Origin: Coprosoma sp963660615
GTDB taxonomy: Bacteria > Bacillota_I > Bacilli_A > RF39 > UBA660
Assembly (NCBI GenBank): GCA_963660615.1
Contig: CAVKYE010000013.1
Span: 1-36,624 of the forward strand
DNA: 36,624 nucleotides
Direction of reading: 5' to 3'
A program made the translations under genes and the position numbers. Below, piece by piece: positions 24,709 to 32,370 of the stretch; position 1 is the stretch's first letter, and each line of letters starts with the position of its first letter. Below the pieces are notes generated by a model. The model worked only from the letters and a program-made list of their open reading frames with translations. It was not told where the DNA came from and searched no databases.

Positions 24709-25791
24709 ATGAAAAATTATACAAAAATATTCTTAGTAGCATTATTCTTTATAATGCCAAAAACCGTTTTCGCAAGCACAATAGATCATTTCACGATAAA
24801 TGCTAGCGACGACGTTGAAATAGAAGAAACATATAACGCTTCAGTAATAGGTGCTGGCGAAACCGTAGAAGTAAATGGAAAAATAAACGGAGCCGCTCTA
24901 ATTGCTGGCAACAAAGTAACATTTGACGGAAATGCCGATTATAGTTTTTTAGCCGGAAATACCATAACTTCAAAAGGAACAGTAAATAATGATGCCTTTA
25001 TAGCAGGTAACATCGTAACAATAGAAAAAGAAGCAGATTACAAAAGAGACACCATACTAGCAGCCTCTGATATTGAACTAAACGGAAATTTTGAAAGAAA
25101 CATAACCTCATATTCGTCAAAAATAACCCTAAAAGATGTAACAATAAAAGGCGACATAAAAATATACGCCCAAAACATAACCATAGATAAAACCGCAAAA
25201 ATAGAAGGCACACTATATTACCCAGAAGACGCCATATATAAAGCCTCAAAAGACGCCCAAATAGGAAAAATAACCAAAACCAAAGCCATTCAAAATAAAG
25301 ATGATGAAAATTATTTCTCAACCATATCATCAAAAATACTATCATTTATGTGCTACGCCCTAGCTTTTGCCATAATAAGTCTATTATTCCCAGCCGCATT
25401 TAACAAAATAACTAAAAAATATGAAAAAACAGAAGCAAGTGAAATAATAGAAGTATTCACCAAAGGCTTAGTAGCCTTAATAATAATACCAGTAACCGCT
25501 GTACTTCTTTGCTGTACAGTTCTAGGAATACCACTCGCTATAATATTAATACTGTTATATGGTATTGCCATATATCTAACCACCATATTTACAGCATACC
25601 TACTAGGTTATAAAATATGGCAAAAAGTCTTCAACAAAGACATAAACTTACTTTTAGTAGGTTTAATAGGATTATTCATTCTAATGCTTCTAAACTTAGT
25701 TCCAGGAGTTAGAACACTAGTTTCAATCATAACAGTTTTAATTGGATTAGGACTAATAATAGAAACAGTCCACACAAAAAAACAAGATTAA
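24709..25791 (+). CDS. Bactofilin-like polymer-forming protein with signal peptide and membrane tail
   Basis: A 360-residue protein in three parts: a signal peptide (about 1-23, cleavage after VFA); a right-handed beta-helix-like region (about 30-190) of short repeats with regular hydrophobic and Gly/Asn positions (GAALIAGNKVTFDGNADYSF, NDAFIAGNIVTIEKEADY); and a C-terminal part with about five membrane helices. The repeat region matches the polymer-forming (bactofilin, DUF583) type. Most bactofilins are cytoplasmic scaffolds; here the signal peptide puts the helix outside the membrane. It could act as an extracytoplasmic scaffold or as a sensor module. A LysM gene follows by 48 bases without a terminator, so both may be co-transcribed. 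Confidence 0.85.
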   Translation: MKNYTKIFLVALFFIMPKTVFASTIDHFTINASDDVEIEETYNASVIGAGETVEVNGKINGAALIAGNKVTFDGNADYSFLAGNTITSKGTVNNDAFIAGNIVTIEKEADYKRDTILAASDIELNGNFERNITSYSSKITLKDVTIKGDIKIYAQNITIDKTAKIEGTLYYPEDAIYKASKDAQIGKITKTKAIQNKDDENYFSTISSKILSFMCYALAFAIISLLFPAAFNKITKKYEKTEASEIIEVFTKGLVALIIIPVTAVLLCCTVLGIPLAIILILLYGIAIYLTTIFTAYLLGYKIWQKVFNKDINLLLVGLIGLFILMLLNLVPGVRTLVSIITVLIGLGLIIETVHTKKQD

Positions 25792-25839
25792 AAACACCAA
25801 AACCCCCCAATAACATATACTACCCTAGAGGTGAGATAA

Positions 25840-26286
25840 ATGTATAAAATATATCAAGTAGCTCAAGGTGATACACTACTATCCATTGCCAAAAAACTAA
25901 ATATAACTCCAGATATTCTAGCCGCATTAAATGGTTTAAACATAAACGATCCCTTAGTACCAAACACTTACATAGTTATTCCAAAAGATGAAAACAATTT
26001 CATCACATACACCATAAAAAAAGGCGATACAATCTATGAAATAGCCCAAAAACTAAACATAAAAGAAGACCAATTACTAAAACTAAATGGATTAAAAAAA
26101 GATGATTACATATACCCAGGCGACACCATAAACGTACCAAAAGAAGACATCGAATTTTACATAACCGAAGAAAATGATACCCTAAACGGTCTAACCCAAA
26201 AATTCAAAACATCCGCAGACAACCTAGCCAAACAAAATGACACCATAATTCTAGTGCCAGACCAACTAATCATTTATAAAAAATAA
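25840..26286 (+). CDS. LysM-repeat protein without signal peptide
   Basis: A 148-residue protein composed of LysM domains, which bind N-acetylglucosamine-containing glycans. Repeat 1 (about 3-46) has QGDTLLSIAKKLNI and YIVIP; repeat 2 (about 53-100) has KKGDTIYEIAQKLNI and INVP; a weaker third copy (about 104-148) has ENDTLNGLTQKF and QLIIY. No signal peptide precedes the first repeat, which begins at residue 3, so export is unexplained; N-terminal LysM without a signal also occurs in spore morphogenetic proteins such as SafA. No enzyme domain is attached. GAGGTGA precedes the ATG. It is likely in an operon with the bactofilin-like gene. Confidence 0.9.
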   Translation: MYKIYQVAQGDTLLSIAKKLNITPDILAALNGLNINDPLVPNTYIVIPKDENNFITYTIKKGDTIYEIAQKLNIKEDQLLKLNGLKKDDYIYPGDTINVPKEDIEFYITEENDTLNGLTQKFKTSADNLAKQNDTIILVPDQLIIYKK

Positions 26287-26288
26287 CC

Positions 26289-26315
26289 AAAGATTTAGAA
26301 ATAAGTCTTTTTTTT
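26289..26315 (+). terminator. Terminator after the LysM gene
   Basis: AAAGATTT pairs with AAGTCTTT (one G-U pair), loop of six, then eight T. Confidence 0.85.
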
Positions 26316-26330
26316 CTAAAAAAAATATTA

Positions 26331-26336
26331 TATAAT
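26331..26336 (+). promoter_or_regulatory. -10 box of the thioredoxin-like lipoprotein gene
   Basis: TATAAT stands 16 bases after the T run of the previous terminator; the T run occupies the -35 position, so no good -35 box exists. Confidence 0.5.
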
Positions 26337-26352
26337 TATAAAGGTGATAAAA

Positions 26353-26766
26353 GTGAAAAATGTAATATTAATAATAACAATAATAACAGCCCTATTTCTA
26401 ACAGGATGCACAGGGCCAAAAACATACGATGAAATAAGCTATAGTGAATTAAAACAAATGCAAAAAAATAAAGAAAACTTTGTTCTATTCATAGGTTCAA
26501 ACACCTGCAGTGCATGTTCAACCTACAAAATAACCATAAATAAAATAGTTAAAGAATACAAAGTAGACATAAAGTACATAGATATATCAAAACTATCAGA
26601 CGAAGAAGAAAGCGAGTTAGTTTCAAACTTCGCCTTTACAGGAACTCCAACCACCGTCTTCGTAACAAAAGGAAAAGAAAAAGACACCCATAACCGTATA
26701 AGCGGAAATCAAAAATACAGTAAAGTAGTAGAAAAACTAAAAGAAAATGGATATATAAAGGAGTAA
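26353..26766 (+). CDS. Thioredoxin-like lipoprotein with CSAC motif
   Basis: A 137-residue lipoprotein. A signal with lipobox FLTGC (Cys19) is followed by a thioredoxin fold: FVLFIGSNTCSACSTY with the CxxC pair Cys52 and Cys55, then TGTPTTVFV with the cis-proline. It is likely a membrane-tethered thiol-disulfide protein outside the cell. I set a GTG start at 26353, with AAGGTGAT five bases before it; another GTG at 26344 lies within that ribosome site. The Clp-like ATPase gene begins three bases after the stop, with its own AAAGGAG, so the two form an operon although their products act on opposite sides of the membrane. The redox partner is unknown. Confidence 0.88.
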   Translation: MKNVILIITIITALFLTGCTGPKTYDEISYSELKQMQKNKENFVLFIGSNTCSACSTYKITINKIVKEYKVDIKYIDISKLSDEEESELVSNFAFTGTPTTVFVTKGKEKDTHNRISGNQKYSKVVEKLKENGYIKE

Positions 26767-26769
26767 CAC

Positions 26770-27777
26770 ATGGACGATAATATAGAATATTTGATGGAAC
26801 CGCCAAAAGACCCCAATTACATAGACCCAAAAGAATTTCCAATAATTACAAATTACTGCGAAAACCTTAGTGCTAAAAAATACGTAACCAACCCAGCCAT
26901 TGCCAGAGAAGAAGAAATAAAAAGAACGATGATAGTTTTACTAACCCCAGACAAATCCGCCCTACTAATAGGAAAACCAGGTATAGGTAAAACCGCCATA
27001 GTAGAAGGAATCGCTTACAAAATTCAAAATAATGATGTACCAAACTATCTTAAAAACTACAAAATATTAAAAATAAACTCATCATCAATGCTTGGAACCA
27101 TGGTTGTAAATGGCAAAGAAGAATCAGTAACCAACCTTCTAGTAGCCGAACTAAAAAGATGCCCTAAAACAATACTATTCATAGACGAAGTTCATACCCT
27201 AATAGGTGGAGCCAGTGACGGACCTATGGACCTTGCCAACATATTAAAACCAGCCCTAGATAGAGGAGATATCAAAGCAATAGGTGCAACTACAACAATC
27301 GAATATGAAACATACATAATAAAAGATAGAGCCTTCCTAAGACGTTTCGATAGAATAGACGTCCTAGAACCAGACCACAATGCAACAGTCGAAATACTTC
27401 TAGGAACAATTCCAAAAATCGAATACAAAACAGGAATAAAAATGTTACAAAACGGATACATCACAAGAATGTTAATGGACTCAATAGTAGATGCAACCTC
27501 AGAATTTAAAAGAGTATATGGAATCTCAGCCATGTATCCAGATGTATCGTTATCAGTCCTCTCAGGAGCCTTTTCAAATGCCCTATTTGAAAATAGAGAA
27601 ATAGTCGGAATAGAAGACGTATATATGGCTATAAGAAACAGCAAAAGAATTTACCCAGATAGCCGTGTAAAAGAATGCCAAGCATTCAGAGAAAAATATA
27701 AAAGAATATGTGAACAAGAAGGTATCATTCTTCCAGATGTAAAAATAGAAGATATAGATAATGATATAGATCTATAA
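26770..27777 (+). CDS. Stand-alone Clp-type D1 AAA+ ATPase
   Basis: A 335-residue AAA+ protein resembling only the first ATPase ring (D1) of ClpB/ClpC. Walker A is GKPGIGKT (68-75), Walker B ILFIDE (Asp139, Glu140), then the pore/central block GGASDGPMDLANILKPALDRG, sensor-1 IGATTTIEYE and the arginine-finger region RAFLRRFDRIDVLEP. The C-terminal small domain follows. It lacks the N-terminal double-Clp repeat of ClpC, the middle coiled coil and the second ATPase domain; the following 98 bases and the next gene carry no D2 remnant, so this is not a simple frameshift. No ClpP-binding loop is seen. It lies three bases behind the thioredoxin-like lipoprotein gene. Whether it unfolds proteins or serves as a regulator is unknown. 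Confidence 0.88.
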   Translation: MDDNIEYLMEPPKDPNYIDPKEFPIITNYCENLSAKKYVTNPAIAREEEIKRTMIVLLTPDKSALLIGKPGIGKTAIVEGIAYKIQNNDVPNYLKNYKILKINSSSMLGTMVVNGKEESVTNLLVAELKRCPKTILFIDEVHTLIGGASDGPMDLANILKPALDRGDIKAIGATTTIEYETYIIKDRAFLRRFDRIDVLEPDHNATVEILLGTIPKIEYKTGIKMLQNGYITRMLMDSIVDATSEFKRVYGISAMYPDVSLSVLSGAFSNALFENREIVGIEDVYMAIRNSKRIYPDSRVKECQAFREKYKRICEQEGIILPDVKIEDIDNDIDL

Positions 27778-27843
27778 AAAACAAAAGAAGACAAAAAAAT
27801 CTCCACAAAATTATCAAACACCCTAGTAAAAGAAAAACTAATG

Positions 27844-27852
27844 TGTTAAAAT
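27844..27852 (+). promoter_or_regulatory. Weak extended -10 promoter of the 27876 gene
   Basis: TGTTAAAAT, an extended -10 with one mismatch, 23 bases before the ATG; no clear -35 box. The ribosome site GTGGAGG lies at 27862-27868. Confidence 0.45.
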
Positions 27853-27875
27853 GATAATAGAGTGGAGGTTTTATT

Positions 27876-28409
27876 ATGCATCAAAAAAATAACAAAAAAA
27901 TTGACAAAAAAAATTATATAATCCTAGCAGTAATCATATTCATAACCATAATAGTTGTATTTTATGCAAGAAGTTGGTATATAACCGCAAAAGAATATAA
28001 TGAAAACATATCAGTAATCCAAAGTGTTGCCATTAAAATAAATGAAAACGAAATAGAAAATCACGTTCTAGATAACCCAAGAGCCATCATATATATATCC
28101 TCAGGACAAAATCAAAACATAAAATCATTTGAAAAGGAAATAAAAAAATTAATCGAAAAAAATAACCTTAACGATTATGTATTATACATAAACAAAGATG
28201 AAATAAGTGACCAAAACAACCTAGAAGAAGCCCTAAAACGTCTCGCTAAAACTCAAAAAATAAAAGACAAAATCTCAAATGAAAGTGAAGTATCAATGTA
28301 TCTATTTGAAAACGGAAAAATAAAATATATCATAACTGATGCTAATAAACAAACACCAAGTGAAATAGAAAAAACTCTCAAACGAAACGGAATGATTGAT
28401 CATGAATAA
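27876..28409 (+). CDS. Membrane-anchored protein of unknown function
   Basis: A 177-residue protein: a basic N terminus (HQKKNNKKIDKKN), a single membrane helix (about 14-32), then an outside domain of about 140 residues. That domain has a beta strand followed by SSGQNQNIKSFEKEIKKLIEK and the pattern YLFENGKIKYIITD, which looks like a thioredoxin fold in which the CxxC site is absent (SSGQ occupies its place). This fold assignment is by eye only. The gene overlaps trmL by 8 bases, so they are coupled. It follows the Clp D1 gene by 98 bases. Confidence 0.75.
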   Translation: MHQKNNKKIDKKNYIILAVIIFITIIVVFYARSWYITAKEYNENISVIQSVAIKINENEIENHVLDNPRAIIYISSGQNQNIKSFEKEIKKLIEKNNLNDYVLYINKDEISDQNNLEEALKRLAKTQKIKDKISNESEVSMYLFENGKIKYIITDANKQTPSEIEKTLKRNGMIDHE

Positions 28410-28908
28410 TATAGTACTATACTCCCCAGAAATCCCTCAAAACACAGGCAACATTATGCGTACATGTGCCGCCACAAATACCCGTCTTCATCTAATAAAA
28501 CCTCTAGGATTTAGTCTAGATGAAAAAAGCATAAAAAGAAGCGGAGCCAATTACATAAACAGCTGTGATTACACAATATATGAAAATTGGGAAGAATTTA
28601 AACAAAAAAACAAAGGAAAATACTACTTTCTAACAAGATATGGTAAAAAACCACACACCTCATTTGATTATAGTAATCAAAAAGAAAATATATATTTAAT
28701 CTTTGGAAAAGAAAGCACCGGAATACCCAAAGAAATCCTAAAAGATAATTTAAACACATGCCTTAGAATACCAATGACAGATAAAGTAAGAGCCCTAAAC
28801 CTATCAAACTGTGCGGCAATTATGATATATGAAGTTCTAAGACAGCAAAACTACAAAGACTTATTAAAAGAAGAACCCTTTAAAGGTGCAAACTATTTAG
28901 AAGAATAA
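28402..28908 (+). CDS. trmL: tRNA (cytidine/uridine-2'-O-)-methyltransferase TrmL
   Basis: A 168-residue SPOUT-family enzyme that 2'-O-methylates the wobble base 34 of tRNA-Leu isoacceptors using S-adenosylmethionine. All three family motifs are present: PQNTGNIMRTCAAT near the N terminus, LIFGKESTGIP, and RIPMTDKVRALNLSNCAAI that forms the trefoil knot. LGFSLDEKSIKRSGANY is also typical of TrmL/CspR. The start is set at ATG 28402, giving the standard MNNIVLYSPEIPQN; a TTG at 28396 is less likely. There is no strong ribosome site, and the gene begins inside the end of the previous one, so translation is probably coupled. Confidence 0.95.
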   Translation: MNNIVLYSPEIPQNTGNIMRTCAATNTRLHLIKPLGFSLDEKSIKRSGANYINSCDYTIYENWEEFKQKNKGKYYFLTRYGKKPHTSFDYSNQKENIYLIFGKESTGIPKEILKDNLNTCLRIPMTDKVRALNLSNCAAIMIYEVLRQQNYKDLLKEEPFKGANYLEE

Positions 28909-28916
28909 AAAGAACC

Positions 28917-28945
28917 TTGAAAAAAACAAATAATAATGTTATCAT
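28917..28945 (+). promoter_or_regulatory. Promoter of the 28974 gene
   Basis: TTGAAA (28917-28922), 17 bases, TATCAT (28940-28945) with TG at 28937-28938. Confidence 0.7.
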
Positions 28946-28973
28946 ATACAAAGAATAATAAGGAGGGGCAACC

Positions 28974-29453
28974 GTGGAAATATTAACTGATAAAACATTT
29001 TGGATTATAATTGGTGCAATCATACTACTAATGGCTATAGTCGGCTACCTAGCAGATGGAATGGAATTAACAAAAAAATCAAGAGAAAAACCAAAAAAAG
29101 AAAAAAAGAAAACAAAAGAAGAAAAAGAAGAAATACCACTTGTAAATTCAGATTACCCAATAGAAATATTAAAAACTGATGAAACGCCAAATGCTTGGAC
29201 AGGCAATATTGAAACCGAAGACAAAAATGAAACAAAAATTTATGATACTGCAGGATCAGATGATTGGCAAGGTCTTCCACCACTTGAAACAGATCAAAAT
29301 GAATATAGTGTGGCACCATTAGAAGATAACGTAGTCGAAAACTATAATGAATTGCCAAATCAAAGTACCATAGTACCACAAGAAGAAATAATTCAAAATA
29401 AAGAAGAAAAAAATTACAATAACGATAATCAAAATGAAAATATATGGAGATAG
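28974..29453 (+). CDS. Single-pass membrane protein with acidic disordered tail
   Basis: I do not recognise this 159-residue protein. It starts with GTG behind a strong GGAGGGG. One membrane helix (about 9-28) is followed by a Lys/Glu-rich charged stretch and a long acidic tail rich in Glu, Asn, Asp, Gln and Pro with no obvious fold. The tail has Trp-containing repeats of a sort (NAWTGN, DDWQGL, ENIWR at the end), possible short binding motifs. It has its own promoter and a terminator formed around its stop codon. The next gene is cdaA, but a separate promoter intervenes. Confidence 0.75.
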   Translation: MEILTDKTFWIIIGAIILLMAIVGYLADGMELTKKSREKPKKEKKKTKEEKEEIPLVNSDYPIEILKTDETPNAWTGNIETEDKNETKIYDTAGSDDWQGLPPLETDQNEYSVAPLEDNVVENYNELPNQSTIVPQEEIIQNKEEKNYNNDNQNENIWR

Positions 29454-29469
29454 TAACCTATCTCCTTTT
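29446..29469 (+). terminator. Terminator overlapping the stop of the 28974 gene
   Basis: GGAGATAG (29446-29453), TAAC loop, CTATCTCC (29458-29465), four T. The TAG stop is the end of the left arm. Confidence 0.88.
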
Positions 29470-29503
29470 ACGTGAAAAAAATAATCAAAAAATAAAAAAT
29501 AAA

Positions 29504-29532
29504 TTCAAAACCAAACATAAATATGTTATAAT
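29504..29532 (+). promoter_or_regulatory. cdaA-cdaR promoter
   Basis: TTCAAA (29504-29509), 17 bases, TATAAT (29527-29532) with TG at 29524-29525. AGGAGGT at 29549-29555 is the ribosome site. Confidence 0.75.
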
Positions 29533-29559
29533 TGATATGATACAAAATAGGAGGTATAT

Positions 29560-30372
29560 ATGACAGTAGATACAATTATAGAATTATCACGAAAATTATT
29601 AGATGTAATATTAGTTTGGGCAATACTATATTTCATCTTAAAAAGCTTAAGAAAAAATGTAAAAATGGTACTATTATTCAAAGGAATACTAGTAATAATA
29701 ATCGTAAAAATATTATCAGACCTATTAGACCTAGTAACAATAGGATATTTAATTGATTACGTAATCGAATGGGCTCCACTCGCACTCATAATAATATTCC
29801 AACCAGAAATAAGAGACGCCTTAGAACAATTAGGTAGAGCAAAACTATTAGGAAAACACAAAACCCTATCAGTAAGTGAACGAGAACAAACAGTAAATGA
29901 AATAATAAACGCCATAGAAAATCTTAGAAAACAAAAAATGGGTGCCCTAATAGTCCTAGAAAGAGATATTAGTTTAGCTAACTATATAAATCACTCACAA
30001 AAAATATACGCTAAAGTAACAGGACCATTATTAAACTCAATCTTCTTTGTAAACAATCCATTACATGATGGTGGTGTAATAATAGAAGGAGACCAAATAG
30101 CCTGTGCTAATACTGTATTCCCAACAAGCGATAGTCAAGTATTAAGTAAGAGACTTGGTACAAGACATCGTGCCGCTCTTGGAATAGCCGAGCAATCAGA
30201 CTGCCTAGCAGTAGTCCTATCAGAAGAAACTGGAAGAATCTCTTTAGCTGTAAATAGTAATCTAATATATAATCTTACACTAGAAGAATTAAGACTTAGA
30301 TTATTAGAAGGATTAGCCCCTTCAAAAAAAATAGCAAACAAAAGTAAGGAGAAGAACTATGAAGAAAACTAA
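29560..30372 (+). CDS. cdaA: CdaA diadenylate cyclase
   Basis: A membrane-bound enzyme that joins two ATP into cyclic di-AMP, the second messenger for potassium and osmotic control. It has 270 residues, the usual length. Three membrane helices lie in the first 90 residues, ending in the family-typical FQPEIRDALEQLG, followed by the DAC domain. Active-site motifs are HDGG (Asp170-Gly171-Gly172) and GTRHRAALG (Arg202-His203-Arg204). The usual first motif is DGA; the third residue here is Gly. cdaR overlaps its end by 14 bases, the standard pairing. glmM, usually third in this operon, is not downstream. No riboswitch is visible in the short leader. Confidence 0.96.
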   Translation: MTVDTIIELSRKLLDVILVWAILYFILKSLRKNVKMVLLFKGILVIIIVKILSDLLDLVTIGYLIDYVIEWAPLALIIIFQPEIRDALEQLGRAKLLGKHKTLSVSEREQTVNEIINAIENLRKQKMGALIVLERDISLANYINHSQKIYAKVTGPLLNSIFFVNNPLHDGGVIIEGDQIACANTVFPTSDSQVLSKRLGTRHRAALGIAEQSDCLAVVLSEETGRISLAVNSNLIYNLTLEELRLRLLEGLAPSKKIANKSKEKNYEEN

Positions 30373-31723
30373 GAAAAAAAACATCTTCCAAAAAATTGGA
30401 ATCCTTATTGATAAAAAAATAATAATGCCAATAACCAAAAGCATCATGAAAATAATAAAAAAACTAGATACCAAAGAAAAGACATTCGAAGGGTGGCTAT
30501 CAAAATCAAACACCCTACTATTTGTTTCCTTATTTATAGCAATAATAATTTTTGTCGCAATAGATCAAAAAATAATTGTTTTCACAGACCAAACCGCTGA
30601 AGTATTAAAAGAACAAAAAGTAGAAGCTACCTATAACGAAGAAGCCTACGTAGTAGAAGGTCTTCCAAAAACAGTTGATATAACTTTAATGGGAAGTCGT
30701 TCAGACCTATTCATAGCCAAACAATCAACAGCTTCAAAAGTAGCCGTAGACTTAACTGGATTAAAAACCGGAACCCACAAAGTAAATATTGAATATAGTC
30801 AACCAATAAACACAATAGAATCAAGTGTAAATCCCTCAGTTGTCACCGTAAATATCTATCCAAAAGTATCAGAAACAAAAACATTAACAACAGATATCCT
30901 AAATCAAGATAAACTTGACTCAAAACTAGTTATAAATAGTATAACCCCAAGTTTAGAACAAGTAGTTGTAAAAGGAACCGATGACAAAACTGCTGAAAAT
31001 AGTTTATCAAAAGTAGCAACCGTAAAAGCATTAATTGATATAGACAACCTTACAAAACAAGAAGTTGGTGAAACAACAGTCAAAGATGTCCCACTAAAAG
31101 CCTATGATAAAGACGGGAACACCCTAAATGTCGAAATTGTCCCATCAAAAATAAGCGTAAATCTAGACATAGAATCACCAAGTAAAACAGTTCCAATAAA
31201 AGTAATTCCAAAAGGAAACATTGGTTTCGGTAAAGCAATAAGCAACATAGACATGAGTGAACAAACAGTAACTGTATATGGTAATAAATCGGCCCTAGAA
31301 AACTTAGAATATGTGCCTTTAAAAGTTGATGTAAGTGGTCTAAAAGAGAATAGTGAATACAAATTAGACCTAAGCAAACCAAAAGGTATAAGAGCAATGT
31401 CAGTAAATAATGTCACTCTAAAATTCACATTAGGAGAATCAACTGACAAAAAGATAGAAAACATTAACATAGACGTTAAAAATTTAAATGATAAATATAG
31501 TGTACAAGGTTTATCGGCCGAAGATACAAAAGTAACAATCAACGTCAAAGGTGTTGACGGCGTATTAAAAAACATAACATCAGATGACATAAATGCTTAC
31601 ATAAATCTAAAAAATTACACACCAGGAGAATATGAAGTTCCAGTAAAAGTAGAAGGAACAGATTCAAGAGTACAATATGCCGCAAATCCTAAAAAAGTAA
31701 AAATAAAAGTTGTTGAAAAATAG
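30359..31723 (+). CDS. cdaR: CdaR/YbbR-domain regulator of CdaA
   Basis: A 454-residue membrane-anchored protein of the YbbR family that binds and modulates CdaA. A basic N-terminal extension of about 48 residues, longer than in B. subtilis CdaR, precedes one membrane helix (about 51-69). Four YbbR-type repeats follow outside the membrane. Each has a strand pair with patterns such as GLPKTVDITLMGSRSDL, PSLEQVVVKGTDD, IDMSEQTVTVYGNKSAL and GLSAEDTKVTINVKGVDG. AAGGAG lies seven bases before the ATG, inside the end of cdaA. The stop codon overlaps a terminator arm. Confidence 0.93.
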   Translation: MKKTKKKNIFQKIGILIDKKIIMPITKSIMKIIKKLDTKEKTFEGWLSKSNTLLFVSLFIAIIIFVAIDQKIIVFTDQTAEVLKEQKVEATYNEEAYVVEGLPKTVDITLMGSRSDLFIAKQSTASKVAVDLTGLKTGTHKVNIEYSQPINTIESSVNPSVVTVNIYPKVSETKTLTTDILNQDKLDSKLVINSITPSLEQVVVKGTDDKTAENSLSKVATVKALIDIDNLTKQEVGETTVKDVPLKAYDKDGNTLNVEIVPSKISVNLDIESPSKTVPIKVIPKGNIGFGKAISNIDMSEQTVTVYGNKSALENLEYVPLKVDVSGLKENSEYKLDLSKPKGIRAMSVNNVTLKFTLGESTDKKIENINIDVKNLNDKYSVQGLSAEDTKVTINVKGVDGVLKNITSDDINAYINLKNYTPGEYEVPVKVEGTDSRVQYAANPKKVKIKVVEK

Positions 31724-31744
31724 AGAATTTAAATTCTCTTTTTT
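31722..31744 (+). terminator. Terminator of cdaA-cdaR
   Basis: AGAGAATTT and AAATTCTCT form a perfect palindrome followed by five more T. The TAG stop of cdaR begins at 31721. Confidence 0.85.
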
Positions 31745-31757
31745 AACATAAAAACGC

Positions 31758-31786
31758 TTGACAACAACATACAAAAATATTATTAT
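31758..31786 (+). promoter_or_regulatory. Promoter of the DUF308 gene
   Basis: TTGACA (31758-31763), 17 bases, TATTAT (31781-31786). It rules out an in-frame TTG at 31758 as the start codon. Confidence 0.85.
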
Positions 31787-31811
31787 TAATATAGAGAATA
31801 AGGAGGAAATT

Positions 31812-32357
31812 ATGGAATTTTTAAAAGAAATAAAATCAACACTTTTTATAATGTCTGGATTTTATATAGCAATTGGACTTTTTATGTTATTATCACCAGT
31901 AGCAGTTAGCAATTTTATATGCTATATAATAGGGACAATATGTTTAATATTAGGAGGACTTTCAGTTTATACATACCTTCAATCGGAAGTATATGGCCCT
32001 CTAGGAGTTGCAACATTAATAATGGCTATCATCTTTATAGCCCTAGGAGTATTTATCTTTATGAATCCAGAAGTGTTTGCTTCATTCATACCATTAATAA
32101 TGGGATTAGTACTAGTAATTGAATCATTTACAAAAATGCAATCAGCATCAACACTAAAAAAATATAATTACAAAAATTGGTGGCAAATATTAGTGGCTGC
32201 GCTATTAGTCTTCATATTTGGAATACTATTAATATTTAATCCATTTACAACTATAACCATTTTAATAAGAGTAATTGGTGCATTCTTAATAGTAAATGGT
32301 ATTTCAAACGCAATGACAGCCATAAGTTATACAAAAATCGAAAAATCTATCAAATAA
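31812..32357 (+). CDS. HdeD-like DUF308 membrane protein
   Basis: A 181-residue protein with six membrane helices arranged as pairs, the pattern of DUF308/HdeD proteins. Helix-pair segments such as GFYIAIGLFMLLSPVAVSNF, ALGVFIFMNPEVFASFIPLI and FGILLIFNPFTTITILIRVI show the recurring G...L..P motif of this family. Members are linked to acid resistance in enteric bacteria, but the function in Firmicutes is unknown. The start is ATG 31812, behind AGGAGG. It is transcribed alone from a strong promoter, and its tail forms one arm of a bidirectional terminator shared with the DUF378 gene. Confidence 0.92.
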   Translation: MEFLKEIKSTLFIMSGFYIAIGLFMLLSPVAVSNFICYIIGTICLILGGLSVYTYLQSEVYGPLGVATLIMAIIFIALGVFIFMNPEVFASFIPLIMGLVLVIESFTKMQSASTLKKYNYKNWWQILVAALLVFIFGILLIFNPFTTITILIRVIGAFLIVNGISNAMTAISYTKIEKSIK

Positions 32358-32370
32358 TGATAGATTTTTT
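32341..32370. terminator. Bidirectional terminator between DUF308 and DUF378 genes
   Basis: AAAAATCTATCA (32341-32352) pairs with TGATAGATTTTT (32358-32369). The loop holds the TAA stop of the rightward gene, and the leftward gene's stop starts at 32371, touching the other arm. Confidence 0.9.

Noticed and set aside
27192..27644. A 150-codon minus-strand open frame inside the Clp D1 gene
   Set aside because: It is antisense to conserved AAA+ motifs and has no ribosome site or family signature.
26770..27777. Frameshifted full-length ClpC/ClpB
   Set aside because: The 98 bases after the stop and the following gene carry no D2 motifs (no second Walker A or B) in any frame, so the single-ring form is complete as it stands.
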